Shown one piece after another: positions 10,860 to 23,444 of a DNA stretch of 64,000 nucleotides. Position numbers and translations under genes: made by a program. Numbering within the stretch: position 1 is the first letter of the stretch; every line of letters begins with the position of its first letter. The notes under the pieces are model-generated. The model saw only the letters and a program-made list of their open reading frames with translations. It did not search any database and was not told the DNA's origin. The stretch comes from Calonectria ilicicola (taxonomy: Eukaryota > Ascomycota > Sordariomycetes > Hypocreales > Nectriaceae): NCBI GenBank assembly GCA_020809705.1, contig CP085834.1:3658001-3722000 (forward strand), read 5' to 3'.

Positions 10860-12436
10860 ATGGCGTTTGAATCGCAAACATTCAATACCGGCTCACGGAA
10901 GACGCAGCGCTCAAGAAATGGCTGCCAACAATGCCGTCACCAAAGACAAAAATGCGACGAGACGCATCCAAGATGTCACGCCTGCATTGAAAGAGATCTG
11001 ACATGTGAGTGGCCACAGCATGAACAATCTCGCAAACATGTTGTACGCCGACGCCCTCGCTATAATAAAGATTTCGCTGTCCCAGGCCAAATCAGCCCTC
11101 TGGTCACAATCTTTACACTACCTTCCTCATCTACCATTCAAACAATACTTTCCCACTTTTATTCAAATGGTCCTCTATGGGTCACATTTGGTGGCCAGGG
11201 CCGAGCATCAACCTTTCTCAATCTGATCATGCCGATTGCCAATAGAAATCCTTTGGTGCTTAATTGTATACTGGCACTTGCAGCTGGGGATTTGAGCAAG
11301 TATGAACCTGCCAGCTCTGACATGTCGGCCTTGTCACAAAGCTTCTACGGACAAGCAGTACTAGGTATCCAGTCCAAGCTGAGTGGTGAGCTTGATGCAG
11401 TTCAAGGCGGGGACTCGTCGGGTGAGTTTAATTATGAGAAATGCGGGTGAAGATCTCTCTAATCAATAATTTCTACAGATGATGCATTACTGGCCATTAT
11501 ACTCCTCTGTGTGCATGAGGTAAGTACCAGTTCACATTAAAATGCGCTGAGGATTGCGTCAACCATATTTCAATTTCGACTCGAAGCATTTCTGACAAAT
11601 TGGAATAGGCAGTAAATTTTACAGACATCGACAGACTGCTACCCCATATCAACGCTGCCGCAACACTGTGTCACCGTCGATCATTTGCGGATGCAGAGCA
11701 GTCTCAGCTACGAGGACTTTTATTCGAGATCTTTCTCTACCACGTCGCCCTCTCCTCCTTCTCTCACGGTCGCTATCTACAACTTGATCTAGCGATACAG
11801 GTCATGGAATCTCCGTTCTTATCTGACACCTATCATCAAGGAATCCTTCTAGGACAATGCCGTGATATCTTCATTCTAATTCTTCGCATTGCAAAACTTG
11901 CTTCCAGCAGCACTTCCCCCTTGGTTGATACAAATACCAAGAATGAGTTGGTGTCAATCGAACAACGGCTATCTGTCACTGAGAATTTTATTCCACCAGG
12001 TGGAAACGCAGAGGCGACGGATGAAAGAACAATCATGCAGCTATATCGAATTGCGTGTCTCATCCACGTCAAACGAACGCTACATGCAGAACTCCCGGTT
12101 CGTTCGGAGCAATTACAGCAACTCGTGTCGGAATTCATCGCAAATCTGAATTTGTTACCCGAAGACTCTTCTGCAAATGGAATATTATGCTGGCCACTGG
12201 TGGTTGCTGGCACAGCATCGGTCATTGGTACACACCGTCGATTGATTGGGAGCAGACTCCGAAAAAATCACAAAACATGGAGGACGGATATTTTGAGCAA
12301 GAGCTCTGACCTTTTGTCGAAAATGTGGAAACGAGACAGAGAAGGGGTAGATATGCCGTTTGATGGACCAATTGGCAACATAATTAGATTCGCACTGAGA
12401 CAACAGCATATTGAGTATTCGGTAGTGATGCTCTAG
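10860..12436 (+). CDS. Zn2Cys6 transcription factor (paralogue of the one at 15722)
   Basis: Three exons (10860-11421, 11479-11519, 11609-12436) give 476 residues. The binuclear zinc cluster starts at Cys22 with spacing C-x2-C-x6-C-x6-C-x2-C-x6-C (CQQC...CDE...CHAC). A short basic linker (VVRRRPRYNKDF) follows. The rest resembles the Fungal_trans_2 type regulatory half, with IMPIA..NPLVLNCILALAAGDLSKY near residues 120-150. The 41-nt second exon and all intron positions are shared with the gene at 15722. It lies between a permease and a flavin amine oxidase (convergent, 139 bases apart), so control of these genes is a fair inference. Confidence 0.92.
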
Positions 12437-12574
12437 ATGCACACCATTTGCTTCAGAGTTTTTATTTAAATCCAATTTATTGAATACGTGCCACTTTCAA
12501 AGAAAACTAAAACATTCTATTCAGCTCAAATACTGCGTTCGGCACGATGATTACACAGTAATCTAGAAAGGCCT

Positions 12575-14336
12575 TCACAGAGCTGCCTTATTGAAGCTGG
12601 TTTTGTCCTTGTCTTCTAGCCGAAGCTCATCTAGAACATCTCTAGCGTTCAGAAAGCCCTGTTCAAGTGCACCATCGATGAATGCGCGCCATCCATGAGC
12701 CCAATCTGAAGACGCAAAAAAGATGTTACCGTGGCGGCTTTGCAGTTCATCCTGGTATTTTGTCATGAATCCAGGCGGCCAGAAGCAAGGGCCTGCCTGA
12801 GAGTAAGGATCCGTGTTCCAATTGTGAAATACCTATCGCATGTTAGCCACAGTGAAATCCATCTTTGATAATTCTAGAAAATAGAAACAAACTTACCAGC
12901 TTTTTAACATTCATCGGATGGAAATTCTCAAACGCTCGGACAATCTTTCTTGGATCGCGCTCGGGGACAAAGTGGCGTCTTTCATCAGTTCCAAACGCGA
13001 CCAAGTGTGTATCACCGTTCGATAAGAGTCCGTCACCATAAGCGTACAAAAGAATATTTGGGTAGCATGCGCCATTCCAAGATGCCATTCCAGAGCCTTC
13101 CACTATCGCATGTATCTTGTTCATAAAGTTGATATGCCCGGCTTCAATGGCTTCCTGTCGAAGAGGAGACAACGGAGGACTGAAGGAGAGCGACTTTAAA
13201 ACATTGAGTGGAGCGGTACAGATTAGCTTTCTCCCAGTAAACATTTGACCGGTTTTTGTCTTGACTTGCACGAAAGAGCTTGGAATCTGCTCAATCGAAG
13301 TCACATGGGTTTTGAAAGTGTATTCTAGTCCACAACCCACGGCATCATCAAAGATTTTCCGAGCGAGGCTAGACTGGCCTTCGCGAAGCTTGTAAAGAAG
13401 CCACACATCTTCGAAATCATCAAAGTTGTGGTTTCCAAGAGCATGACCACGAATCATGTCCCAGAGGCTTGAGTTTTTCAGGTTTCCTTCACCACCCGAG
13501 ATGTGAAGCAGAAGAGACAGGAGCAGGCCATCCTCTTCAGGGCTGAGCTGGTCCTTAATTTCTTGATATCGGTCCCAACAAGAATAGGCGTCCCATTTTT
13601 CGACCTCGTTGCGGTCAATTTGGATGTTGTCAAGTTGAGCATGTGGAAGAGGGCAAATCTTTCTGCCCCCCGCACCATCAATGTTGACAAATAAGTTCCA
13701 TCCTTTGGCGGAGAGCTTCCCAGCTTCTTCATGTGACATCTTCTGAGGTGGAAGACCTAGGATTGTTTAATTAATACACATAAGTGACTTTTTAATGTCA
13801 GGAAATCATACCTGGAACCTTGAATGTGTAGTAATCGTTCTCGTACCCATGTTGTCGGGTCGTGATCAGGTCTCGATCCATCTTATATCGCAACATTTCT
13901 CTAAATGTATGCGGCTGACAATGAGATACCCAAGTGCCTCCCATCTCATAGTTGAAACCTGGCACATCAAAATGTAAGTAGCACGAAATAAGACATTAGA
14001 AAAGGTGAGTCACCATCTTCTTCAATTGTGAATGTACGACCCCCAATCCGGTCACGTCCCTCAATTAGGAGCACAGATCGGCCTTTATTTCAAAACATTA
14101 GACTGCATCTCAAAAATGAGGATGCCCTAGGCGGGTAACTCACCTGCATTGGTAAGGTCTCGTGCAGCAGACAGTCCAGCATAACCACCTCCAAGAATCA
14201 AAGCATCGTATACGAAGTCTTGGGGTGCTTTAATGCTCTTTGGGGGACAAATTACTCCTTTGCATGCAAAACCTCCTGATTTTAAGCCATCTTCTGGAGT
14301 CCAGGAGTGTCCGTCAGCAGTCTTTAGCAGCAGCAT
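12575..14336 (-). CDS. Flavin-containing amine oxidase (monoamine oxidase family)
   Basis: Five exons on the minus strand (14144-14336, 14014-14082, 13812-13958, 12897-13756, 12575-12832) give 508 residues. The dinucleotide-binding motif GGGYAG (residues 49-54) is followed by the IEGRDRIGGRTFT FAD-binding segment, the substrate-domain GGTWVS, and the C-terminal FAD-contact region (SSDWAHGWRAFIDGALEQG). The family oxidises primary or secondary amines to imines with release of H2O2. The imine goes to an aldehyde and ammonia. It is convergent with the regulator at 10860 and divergent from a RidA-type gene, which would deal with reactive imines. No PTS1 tripeptide is seen at the C-terminus (NKAAL). 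Confidence 0.93.
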
Positions 14337-15023
14337 CTTCAGTTGTCGTCGTCGATAAATAGCCGATTTGAAGAATTAATTCGATATCATTAGCACGATT
14401 TCAACTTGAATAGTATATTTATATCTCTTTAATACATACAATTACATTATTGCAGTTAAGATTTGGATCTCGGTGAAAATGAATACTCGTAAACCTCCAT
14501 CGCCAGTCTGGAATTCGCAATCCTTATCATGCGCGATCTTAAAACCGCATCTGGAAAAGCGCAGCCCTTGACATGTGAGAAAGGTACGCTGCCATTCTTT
14601 ATCTCACCCCACACCCTCCATTCGGAGTCCGCCTAGATCGATGCCCAGTGCAGGGACATGAGGCGGGGAAATCTGTCGGCTATATGGAGTACCGATTTGG
14701 AAATACTCGCGCCGGAATTACAAGCCTCAAGGTCCGGCATGCGCTAGCGAGAAGCACCTTTTATAGCGTATTTCCAAATTGGGTTTCCAATAAGCGCCGC
14801 TTTCTTGGTACCAGTACGAAGGGCACGCCATGCACAAGCCCACCTTACAGCTTTCAATTGGTAATGATGGATTTTGAGCATGATGTTCTATAAAGACTTG
14901 TAAAAAAAAATATCTTTCCGGCTAGTAGTGGCTGTATCGCCAATAAAACCATCTTAGAAGCTCTACCTACAATACAATCTCCTTTTCACTATCACCACTA
15001 TCACAACAACATCCATCCTCACA
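14337..15023. other. Divergent promoter region, amine oxidase / RidA
   Basis: About 690 bases. The short open frame 14648-14893 has no features. No CGG-N6-CCG palindrome of the kind found in the 36-48 kb cluster was seen here. Confidence 0.5.
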
Positions 15024-15437
15024 ATGGCAAACATTACATACCATCAGCCCTCTGACATTGTTGGAAAGAATTGCCAAGAAGCCGGATTCTCCAATGCGGT
15101 TGTCATTCCAGCATCTGCAAGGCTGGTCATCACCGCAGGCCAGGCTGGTGTGGACAGAAACACTGGAAAACTTGTAGAGTCGTCAGTAGCAGACCAAATC
15201 GAGGCGGCTTTTGATGGTGCCGATCTTGCACTCAAGGCTGCTGGGGTTGAAAAGGGACTGGCAGTAGCACACAAGATTTTGACCTTCTTGATTGACATGC
15301 GATATGAAAGTGTCATGATGGATATTTGGAAACGACGATATCCCGGCCACCGTCCCACGTGGACCTGCGTCGGGGTATCCAATCTCAGCATGAGGGGTAT
15401 GCATGTGGAAATGCAGGCTGAGGCACTTCTACAGTAG
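15024..15437 (+). CDS. RidA/YjgF/Rid-family protein
   Basis: A single exon of 137 residues. The trimer-forming fold is recognised from SARLVITAGQAGVD, the ADQIEAAFDGADLALKAAGV helix region and the YPGHRPTWTCVGV strand. The substrate arginine is present (SMRGMHVEMQAEA). RidA-type proteins hydrolyse reactive enamines and imines such as 2-aminoacrylate to keto acid plus ammonia; other Rid members have more specialised roles. Its placement 690 bases from, and divergent to, a flavin amine oxidase suggests it clears the imine product. Confidence 0.88.
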   Translation: MANITYHQPSDIVGKNCQEAGFSNAVVIPASARLVITAGQAGVDRNTGKLVESSVADQIEAAFDGADLALKAAGVEKGLAVAHKILTFLIDMRYESVMMDIWKRRYPGHRPTWTCVGVSNLSMRGMHVEMQAEALLQ

Positions 15438-15721
15438 CAATAAGATGGACGGTAACCAGTTGCATCGGGGGAAAGGTCAGCCAGGTCGTGGCGGGAGCGG
15501 GGATTATCTAGTTCAATTTGGACCAACACACAACCACACGCAGTCTAAACATAAGTAGTACCAAAAGTCCTACAATGTCATGTGATCCAAGATGGTTTAG
15601 CCAACAGACTAACGCTTTATCAAATGTATCTGTATTTATTTAATCGGTCTAGTTCCACCCCCATCATCATTCGATCCCATCCCAGCCCATCAGGCCATTT
15701 CTGAGAACACACCTCGCCGCC

Positions 15722-17303
15722 ATGGTGCTTGAAGATACCCAGACTTGTGTTACATCATCCTCCCACGTGCCCCGACGCTCAAGAGCGGGTTGCAAGCAGT
15801 GCCGTCAGCGCAAGAGGAAATGTGATGAGCGCCACCCTCGCTGCATTTCCTGTGAGGACCGAGATCTGCCATGCAGTTGGCAGCGCGACGAGCCTCGCCG
15901 GCAGCCCGTTGCCCGGCGACATCATCAGTCCAACAAGGACTTTACGGTCTCGTGTGAAATCCGTCCCCTAATGATAGTATTCACCGTGCCTTCAGCGTCA
16001 ATGCAGGAGACACTGCTAGCACATTTCCAGTCCAAATGCGCACTTTGGCTAACGAGCGGCGGCGACCGGAACCGTGCAGCTTGTTTGGATGTGATTATGC
16101 CTGTCGCCACCAGGGACCCTTTAGTCTTGAATTGTGTCTTGGCGCTCTCTGCCGGCGATTTGAGCAAATATCAGCCAGCGAGTTCTGAGCTCACCAGCTT
16201 GACGCAAGGATTCTTTGGCCAGGCCGTGGCTGGGATCCAGTCTGCTCTCCACAGTGAGCCCCAGGATTCCTCGGTTCAAACAGGTAACAACAGTATCCAT
16301 TCACATTCGGCGTGTATCAGTGCCAACTTTACAACTAGGAGATGACGTCTTATTGGCCATCCTCCTCCTTTGCGTCCATGAGGTAAGCTTGTCAACCCAA
16401 AAAGGCATATCGGAATATTCTTGCTCATGGGTCCCTATGCAGGCCGTAAACTTTACTGGTACTGATCGGATCCTCCCCCACATCAGTGCAGCAGCGAGCT
16501 TATGCTCAAGCCGTTGCTTTGATACTGCACCAGACAGTCGTCTACGAGCCCTCTTATTCGAGCTTTTTTCCTACTTTTTTGTAATGGCTGCCTTTTCTCA
16601 TGGCCACATGCTACATCTCCAAGTTGCGTTGCAAATTTTCGAATCTCCCTTCTTATCAGGCAGCGACTACCAAGGCGTCCTCCTTGGGCCACAATGCCGT
16701 GAAATATTCCACTGCATTCTCAGAGTCTCGATGATCAAAAGCAGAATAACATCCAACCCAGGCCTTGATGAGGATGCACTATTGGAACTCATAGCCCTTG
16801 AATATCGGCTTGAACACTGCTTTATGCCCCAATCCACCAATGATGAGGACTCGACTACGAAACCTGCTGATGAAAACACCACCACCTCCGTGCTCTACCA
16901 GCTCGCCTGTCTAGTTGAAATAAAGCAAATACTGAGCACAGAGCTCAAAATCCCATCTCCCAATATTCAAGACTTGGTGTCACAATTCATCACCCATCTA
17001 AATGTTTTACCAACGACTTCTCCAACAAATAATATTTTGGTCTGGCCTCTTGTTGTGGCCGGAATGTCATCAACCATCATAACGCATCAACGCCTCATCG
17101 CAGGACGGCTTCGGAAAATCCATGAAACCTGGCGATCGGATATTTTAACTAAAAGTGCTGATTTCTTATCCAAGAGGTGGAAGGAAATAAAATCCTCAGA
17201 AACAGAAAGGTTAGATTACTCCGATCTGGATTGGTGCCAAGCTGAGGCTCGACGATCGAATGTTGAAGCAAAAAGATTTGACCTGCCAGTAGTTTTAGTG
17301 TGA
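15722..17303 (+). CDS. Zn2Cys6 transcription factor (paralogue of the one at 10860)
   Basis: Three exons (15722-16283, 16339-16382, 16443-17303) give 488 residues. The zinc cluster begins at Cys24 (CKQC...CDE...CISC) with the same spacing as its paralogue. The body repeats the paralogue's landmarks in order: IMPVA..DPLVLNCVLALSAGDLSKYQPASSE, LLAI.LLCVHE, AVNFT.TDR.LPHI.AAA.LC, ESPFLS and WPLVVAGM. The first exon is exactly 562 nt in both genes, and the tiny second exon differs by only 3 nt (44 against 41). This is a recent-looking local duplication, with the amine oxidase and RidA genes between the copies. Confidence 0.92.
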
Positions 17304-17471
17304 CATGGAGCTTGCTATTTACAAATGAATTTTTTATGATCGCAATTTGGCTTTCGATATTCCAGTAGGGTGTCGCTTTTCACAAATTACCAAATCCAAA
17401 TGATGTGCTGAAATAAATTTATAAATCTTGTTTGACCTGGAGCAGCGAGTAGGGTACAGATTTGACTGTCT

Positions 17472-18357
17472 CTAAACAAAACATGACCCTCCATTTGCGC
17501 ACACTGTTGATCCTGTAACCCATCGAGAACCCTCTTCGCAGAGAAATGCAACTATTTGAGCAATATCATCAACTTCCCCCACTCTAGGCGCTGCTGGGGT
17601 AGATTGTATAAAATCCTGTATTCCAGGCACAGACTCGCTCGGTGTGGCGCTACATTATGAAAAATTAGTACCACTAAGTAAATACGAAATCAACTCATAT
17701 AAATAGTGAGAGACTTACTTCCACATATCTGTAGCAACAGGGCCTGGATTCACCGCGTTGGCGGTTATTCCATACTTGTGGCCCAGTTCAACGGCCCAAG
17801 TACGCGCCAAGCTTTCCATACACGCCTTTGAAGCTCCGTAAGCGCCTTGCATAGGCCATCCTAATCGTAAAACTTTAGCCGGGGGTTGAAATGGGAAAAC
17901 GAATGTGCCTTCCGCTCTCACCTTGTCGTGCTACGATGCTTGACACGTTGACGATTCTTCCTCCCTCTCGTAGGTATGGCAGTGATTCTTTCACGAGAAA
18001 CATTGGAAATCGTACATTGGTGTAAAATACTTTGTCAAAATGTTCAAGGGTAGTGTCTTCAAGGTAGAGTTCATCACCCGCTCCAGCATTGTTAACAATA
18101 ATGTCAATTCCATCACCAAACTCCTCGATCGCAGCTGAGATAATTTTCTTAGGCGCTTCCGTGTCCATGCAGTCAGCTTGCAAGGCAATAGCCTCACTAG
18201 TAAACTTAATGGCTTCCACTACCTCAGCCGCTTTGGAAGCGGATGAGACGTAAGTGAGGACGACTTTTGCGCCACGCTTTCCTAATTCTTTTGCAATGCC
18301 TTCACCAATGCCACGGGACCCACCCGTGACAATGGCAACCTTACCCTGTAGTGACAT
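17472..18357 (-). CDS. Short-chain dehydrogenase/reductase (SDR)
   Basis: Three exons on the minus strand (17922-18357, 17719-17860, 17472-17649) give 251 residues, the usual classical SDR length. Visible motifs are the TGGSRGIG cofactor site, DIIVNNAG, the catalytic serine region (IVNVSS), the YGASK catalytic Tyr/Lys pair, NPGPVATDM, and a C-terminal VTGS...NGG segment supplied by the third exon. It resembles fungal 3-oxoacyl-reductase-like or versicolorin-reductase-like SDRs that reduce ketones with NADPH. It may reduce aldehydes or ketones made in the neighbouring amine/amide block, but the substrate is unknown. Confidence 0.9.
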
Positions 18358-19014
18358 GATGAAGAACTTCTTGACGGATTTGAGGATACAAACTAGAATA
18401 ATAGAATAACAAAAAATGATGGTATTTGATCTCTAAATTGTGCTGAATTATCTTCACTTTGAACTTTTACATTCGTGTAGAAAAGGGCCATTAGTAGCGA
18501 CAAGACTACCGACTTGCGTTCCGTGTGGCTTGGAACTGTCTGTTCGCATTACGATATACATTGCCTCAGGTGAGAGTTTTGATAGCGTCGGCAGCGGAGA
18601 GCTTGGCTTGGTTAAGTTGCGGGGATTCTACCTAAGAGAGTAAACAAATGGAGAGCAACTACCTAAGTGAACTTAGATAACGTGGTGGCGGATGCAACAA
18701 TTGCATCACTTGCAACTCGATGGTTTGGGAGATACTGGCGGCAAATAAAAACCCAGTTAGGCTTAGCTCAACTTGTGGATGTGGTCTTTCAATCCCAGCA
18801 ACAACAGGTCTTAGTGCGTTCATTGAGTGGAGCAAAGCCAACAAGCGAAATGAATCACATGAAACCAGGAAAGTCAGTCTCCACGTTGACTTTTCTCGCT
18901 TTCGCTTCAAGCCTGGGCACGCGTCACAGAATTTACGCGTCACAGTCTTCAACGCATCCAAGATTGTAGACACATGTCACACGTCTGTATTCTTATGAAC
19001 AAGAAAGATTTTAT
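18358..19014. other. Intergenic, no gene seen
   Basis: About 650 bases between the start of the SDR gene and the 3' end of the amidase gene, both on the minus strand. Open frames here (18440-18998) lack features. Probably the SDR promoter. Confidence 0.5.
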
Positions 19015-20796
19015 CTATGACTGAAGTTCTTGTTCAATGATTTTAGCCGCGGCTAGGCATTCGCTGTCTTGCCACTTTTTTGCGACTACCTGCAAACCGA
19101 TAGGCATGTGTTGAGCAATGTCAGGGTCGTAGTGCTCGAATATGTCCTCTTCCATCTTGTTTGAGGGCGTGTACGGCATGTCCCTCAAGTCGGCACTGTA
19201 TCCTCCCAACATGTCTGATGCAGGAAACGCGATGCCTGGATAATCGAGTAGATTCCAGATGGCTGTGTATGTCCAATAGCGAGAAGAATTTAGGGGTGCA
19301 GCGACGCTTGGACTGGTCGGAGCTATCACAACATCAACACCTGCCGCATTCCAATGCGCACTGTAAAGCTCTCTGAAGGCATCGCGAGCCGCCTTGCGCC
19401 CTTGCAGTGTATTAGCGATGATTTGTTCATTTCTTTTACACTCCTCAATTATCCATGTGGTCAAAGGTCTCAGTCCCTCTCCACTCTCTGCACAAATCGC
19501 CTTGATCGTTTCCCCTCCGTCTTCGAAGTAGTTGGCAGATATAATTTGCCACGCCTTGTCATGTTGTAGAGGAGCAAACGGGCAGATTTCAATCAGAGGA
19601 GACTTTTCAAGTTTTTTGGTCAAGTTTTGAATGATGAGTTGGACCGGGGGTAGCGGTTCTACCACACCGTCGGTCGCCATGATTCCCACCCTTAATTTTC
19701 GATCAAGTGCCGGTGCATGGGCGATTGAAACTGGGCAAGGAAGTATGCTTGGGTCATTTAGCCATGGCTTTGTAGAGGAATAAGCGGCTTGAACAAGGTC
19801 GATGTCTCGAAGCGAGCGACAAAAAGGACCAAGTGTTCCGTGGATTGAATCACAACCCGGCCAAGGGACGACCACACCAAGACCACTATAGCGGCCTACG
19901 CTGGGTTTGAATCCCCACAACTAGCAAAATATCAGCAAAAAGAAGGAGAGTCAGATTCCTTCATCCTGAAAACCTACCCCATTTTGAGATGCGGGAGCCC
20001 GAATAGAGCCTCCAATATCACCTCCAAAACCAAGCGGTGTTCCATGCAGAACCATCAAGGCGGCTTCCCCACCACTACTGCCGCCGGACGTCAGTAACCT
20101 ATTTCGCGGGTTCACTGTTACGCCATAGATGTTGCTGGAAGTTTCTACATGCATAAACGACTGAGGTTGAGTTGTTCTGGCAAAGACGATTGCGCCAAGA
20201 GACTTGAGACTTGTCACCAGATTTGCATCACGCTCTGTAATATTATCCACCCATGATACAAATGCCGCGTTGGTTCGACGATTGGAGATACCAATTTGCT
20301 CTTTCAGCGAAATCGGGAGACCGTGCAGAGGACCCAGGGTTTCCCCAGTCTTCTTAATGTAATCGTCGGCAGCCTGAGCCCACTGGACTGCATCCGGAAT
20401 GAGCTCCGTCAGGCAATTTGTCTATAATCAAAGGGAATTTAGAGAAAAATGAAACAAGGTTTGTGTGAGATAAAGAAAATTTCTTTTGGGGAGATTTACC
20501 AACTGCTGTGCAATAGTCGCTCGCTTACGGAATGCGGCAAGAATGGCAACGGCAGTGATCTTGCGGGATGCCAACAAATCAACCAGTGCAGTTGCATCAT
20601 AGTTTTCCGTAATTTCAAGCTCCCAGACAGTTAATAAGTTGCTAGACCTAGCCACACCAGTTACATTCAATAGTTGAGGAATTGAAGGCGGTGAAGGGAG
20701 AATGGCATCGCAAGCCAGGGTGCGGTCTCGATCTTCCAGTGTAGCGTTAACACGACCCTGGAAATGAGGGGTGATATTCACAGCAGTGTCTAGCAT
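19015..20796 (-). CDS. Amidase signature family hydrolase
   Basis: Three exons on the minus strand (20500-20796, 19978-20421, 19015-19920) give 548 residues, typical of fungal acetamidase-like enzymes. The Ser-cisSer-Lys triad is visible: Lys in GLPISLKEQ, the glycine/serine-rich GGSSGGE, and the nucleophile region GGDIGGSIR. Such enzymes release ammonia from carboxylic amides, and some act on formamides, indole acetamide or fatty acid amides. It diverges from a Zn2Cys6 gene at 21453, which could be its regulator. The enzyme fits the surrounding amine and amide nitrogen block. Confidence 0.93.
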
Positions 20797-21452
20797 GATA
20801 GTACGCTCTCCACAGTTGATTAATTATGAGAACTTTGTTTTAATCGTCATCATTTACCGATATGTAATAGGGTATGGATGATATTATATGTTCTGAACAT
20901 GCCGATTCTATTTTTCGGTTTGCCCCCCAGAGCATAAGACTAACTGAGCAATTTGTCCAATCCTTCCACATAGCAAAATGCAAAGCGACTCCTACTCAGT
21001 GGCCGGCTACTTAATGCCGTAAATGGAATGGGTTATTTGAGACTAGGAGTGGGAGTGGGGGGTGTTTTGATAAGCTTGGAGCTGCGCCTTGTGCCCAAAA
21101 AATGATTCTCCCTTCCTCAAAGGACTGTTCAGAGATGAATAATAAAATTTAGTCTTTCAACTAAACGAATAACTTCTGACTCATGTTCTTGTGGAAACAG
21201 CTTTTTGATAAGCGTGTTATCCTTGGTGTAGGGGGTTCTGTTATGGTCTCTGATGTGAGGTGACATGCTTCCACCCCGCCTTATCCTGGTCATGCACTCT
21301 CTAGTACAAAAGTATACAAGTGGCAGCGCTAGAAAATTGGTATCGCCGACTCAAACATCACATGACGAATTCGCTGGCTTGTATTTGATGACGTGTATTT
21401 ATCATTTCAAAATGAATCCAGCCCTCCATACTCGGTGACAAAAACAACCGAC
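20797..21452. other. Divergent promoter region, amidase / Zn2Cys6 regulator
   Basis: No gene seen in about 650 bases. Upstream of 21453 an open frame extends back to a GTG codon at 21393, but no in-frame ATG precedes 21453. Confidence 0.5.
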
Positions 21453-23444
21453 ATGTCTTATAACAAATCATCGAGTCAAGTTCCGCCCAAGTGGAGTCGC
21501 ACAGGATGCATTACTTGCAAGCGGAGGCGAAAGAAATGTGACCAGACCCAACCTACGTGTTCCAACTGCTCTGCCCGAGGGTTATTGTGTGAGGGATATC
21601 AGCACTTCTTCATTTTCCAACCTTGGCAGAAGAAGAAGAAATCAAAGTCCAAAGCGTCAAAGAAAAGCACTAATGATACCCCTGCATCCTTCCCTGCCAC
21701 GATTGGCCCGGAAAAGCCGCCTTCGAAGGACTGTGCAGTCATTCGTAATCCTGGCATTCTTGAACTCGACCTGAGTTCGGTTTCGGATTCCGGATCTGAT
21801 TCCGTCCCGCCCAGCGAAATTTTGCCTTGTGTGAACCAGAGGTCACACGATTTACGTCAAGTCGATGATGATGAAAAAGCCCCTACTGGTATATCTCTTC
21901 CTGCCATACAATGTCCAGAGGCTACGACGACTTCTTGGACAACCTCACCGGGGCAAAGTGATATTAAATATTCGACAATTGAATTTTTGGATCCGTTCGA
22001 CTTACTGCTTTGCGATGGAAACCAGCAGCCAACAATCATTGGAGAGTATCCACCACACGATATTTCAATGCCTCATTCTGAATGTATCGACTTCTTGGGC
22101 TCTCCCAGGATGATGAGCTCCTACCCTCAGTTTTCCGAGGAGTGCTTCTACTACCTGCAGTATCTTGTTGAGAAAGGGGCTAAACAACTTCTGAACATGG
22201 ATACGGGAGACTCAAACCCGCTGCGGGGTCTTTTAGTGCGCTACGCCATTAATTCGGCCCATGTTCTCAATGCCATGTGTGCTGTAGCCGCATGCCATCA
22301 AGCACAACAGTCAGACTCGGAGGCGGTTGTAAATTTGGCATACACAGCGATGTCATATTACTTGGCGGCAATTACCACCCTCCGTGACTCGTTTAGTGCC
22401 GAATTGGAAATCCATACTCCCGCTGCTCTTGATGACTCTTCAATTTTAGCGACAGTATTATTGTGCAAATACGAAATCATTAATGGGAGTGTTAGCAAAT
22501 GGAAATTACATCTCGATGGTTTGAGCGATTTGCTCCGTCTACGCGGAGGACTTGAATCTTTAGAACCAGAATGCGGCAAATATGTCGCCAGCTTGTACGA
22601 GCTTTCCAATGGGTGATGTATCGACTTGAGCTAACAACTTGCCAGTTTAAGATATCATAAGACGGTTTCAGGAATCTGCAAGGTCGGTTATTCTCCAGAT
22701 GAGAAAATTGATGACAGCCGAGGATATCTTGAATCTCAAGCGTCATCGATTGACCCGTATTCAGGATGCGCTCGCCAATTCCTCGAAGCTTGTCGCGATG
22801 TGTCATATTTTGCAGCTTGGATCGGTGGAAAAACCGAGGTGGACTTTGATGAAATTCTCAGTCAAGTAGAAAACATGTAAGTGCCTTATCTGTTGTAATA
22901 ACTGATCAGCGTTACTGAAAGAAGTCCATACAGTGTCAGATCCCTTGGTCCCCCATGTATTCAACTTAATCCAGACTCGTGCCCTGAAGAGGTAAACGTA
23001 GCACAAATTTGTCGGCTGCTATTCGTAGCGCAACGAATCCGATACGCAGCGTTTATTTTTCTGCACGCTGTGATAAACCACGCCTATTGCATTGGGTCTA
23101 TTAATCAGTCGCAAAGAAAGTCATTGAGGGATCGGGTATTTTATACCCAGAAGCAAGCCATAGATAACTGTCTTGAGATGGTCGCTGGGATCGACCTTGG
23201 TGAGCACTGCGAGTTTGCCGCAATGACTCTCCCGCTTTTCCTGGCAGGGTGCGAGATACAAGATATTGAGACGAGGGAGATTGTTCTGGAGCGATTGAGT
23301 GTCATGGAGAAGAGTTTTAGAATTGGTAATATTACTAGAGCCAAAGATGCGTTAATTGTGATTTGGGAGAAACAAGTAGAAACGAGTTACAAGAGTTGGT
23401 GGGAGGTGTTGAGTGACATGGGATGGGACCTCATATTATCTTGA
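21453..23444 (+). CDS. Zn2Cys6 transcription factor with Fungal_trans_2-type domain
   Basis: Three exons (21453-22612, 22646-22876, 22934-23444) give 633 residues. The first intron is only 33 nt; the coding frame on both sides requires it, so its exact borders are less sure. The zinc cluster starts at Cys19 (CITC...CDQ...CSNC) and is followed by a lysine-rich linker (QKKKKSKSKASKK). The body (about 210-630) has the FFSEECFYYLQYLV-like, LLRGLLVRYAI and HLDGLSDLLRLRGG segments common in this family. Divergent from the amidase gene and 740 bases upstream of the copper amine oxidase gene, so it may control either. Confidence 0.88.

Noticed and set aside
15044..15529. 161-codon minus-strand frame
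   Set aside because: Antisense shadow of the RidA gene at 15024-15437.
21393..21452. Upstream extension of the Zn2Cys6 frame to 21393
   Set aside because: The codon at 21393 is GTG and no ATG occurs in frame before 21453, so I start the protein at 21453.
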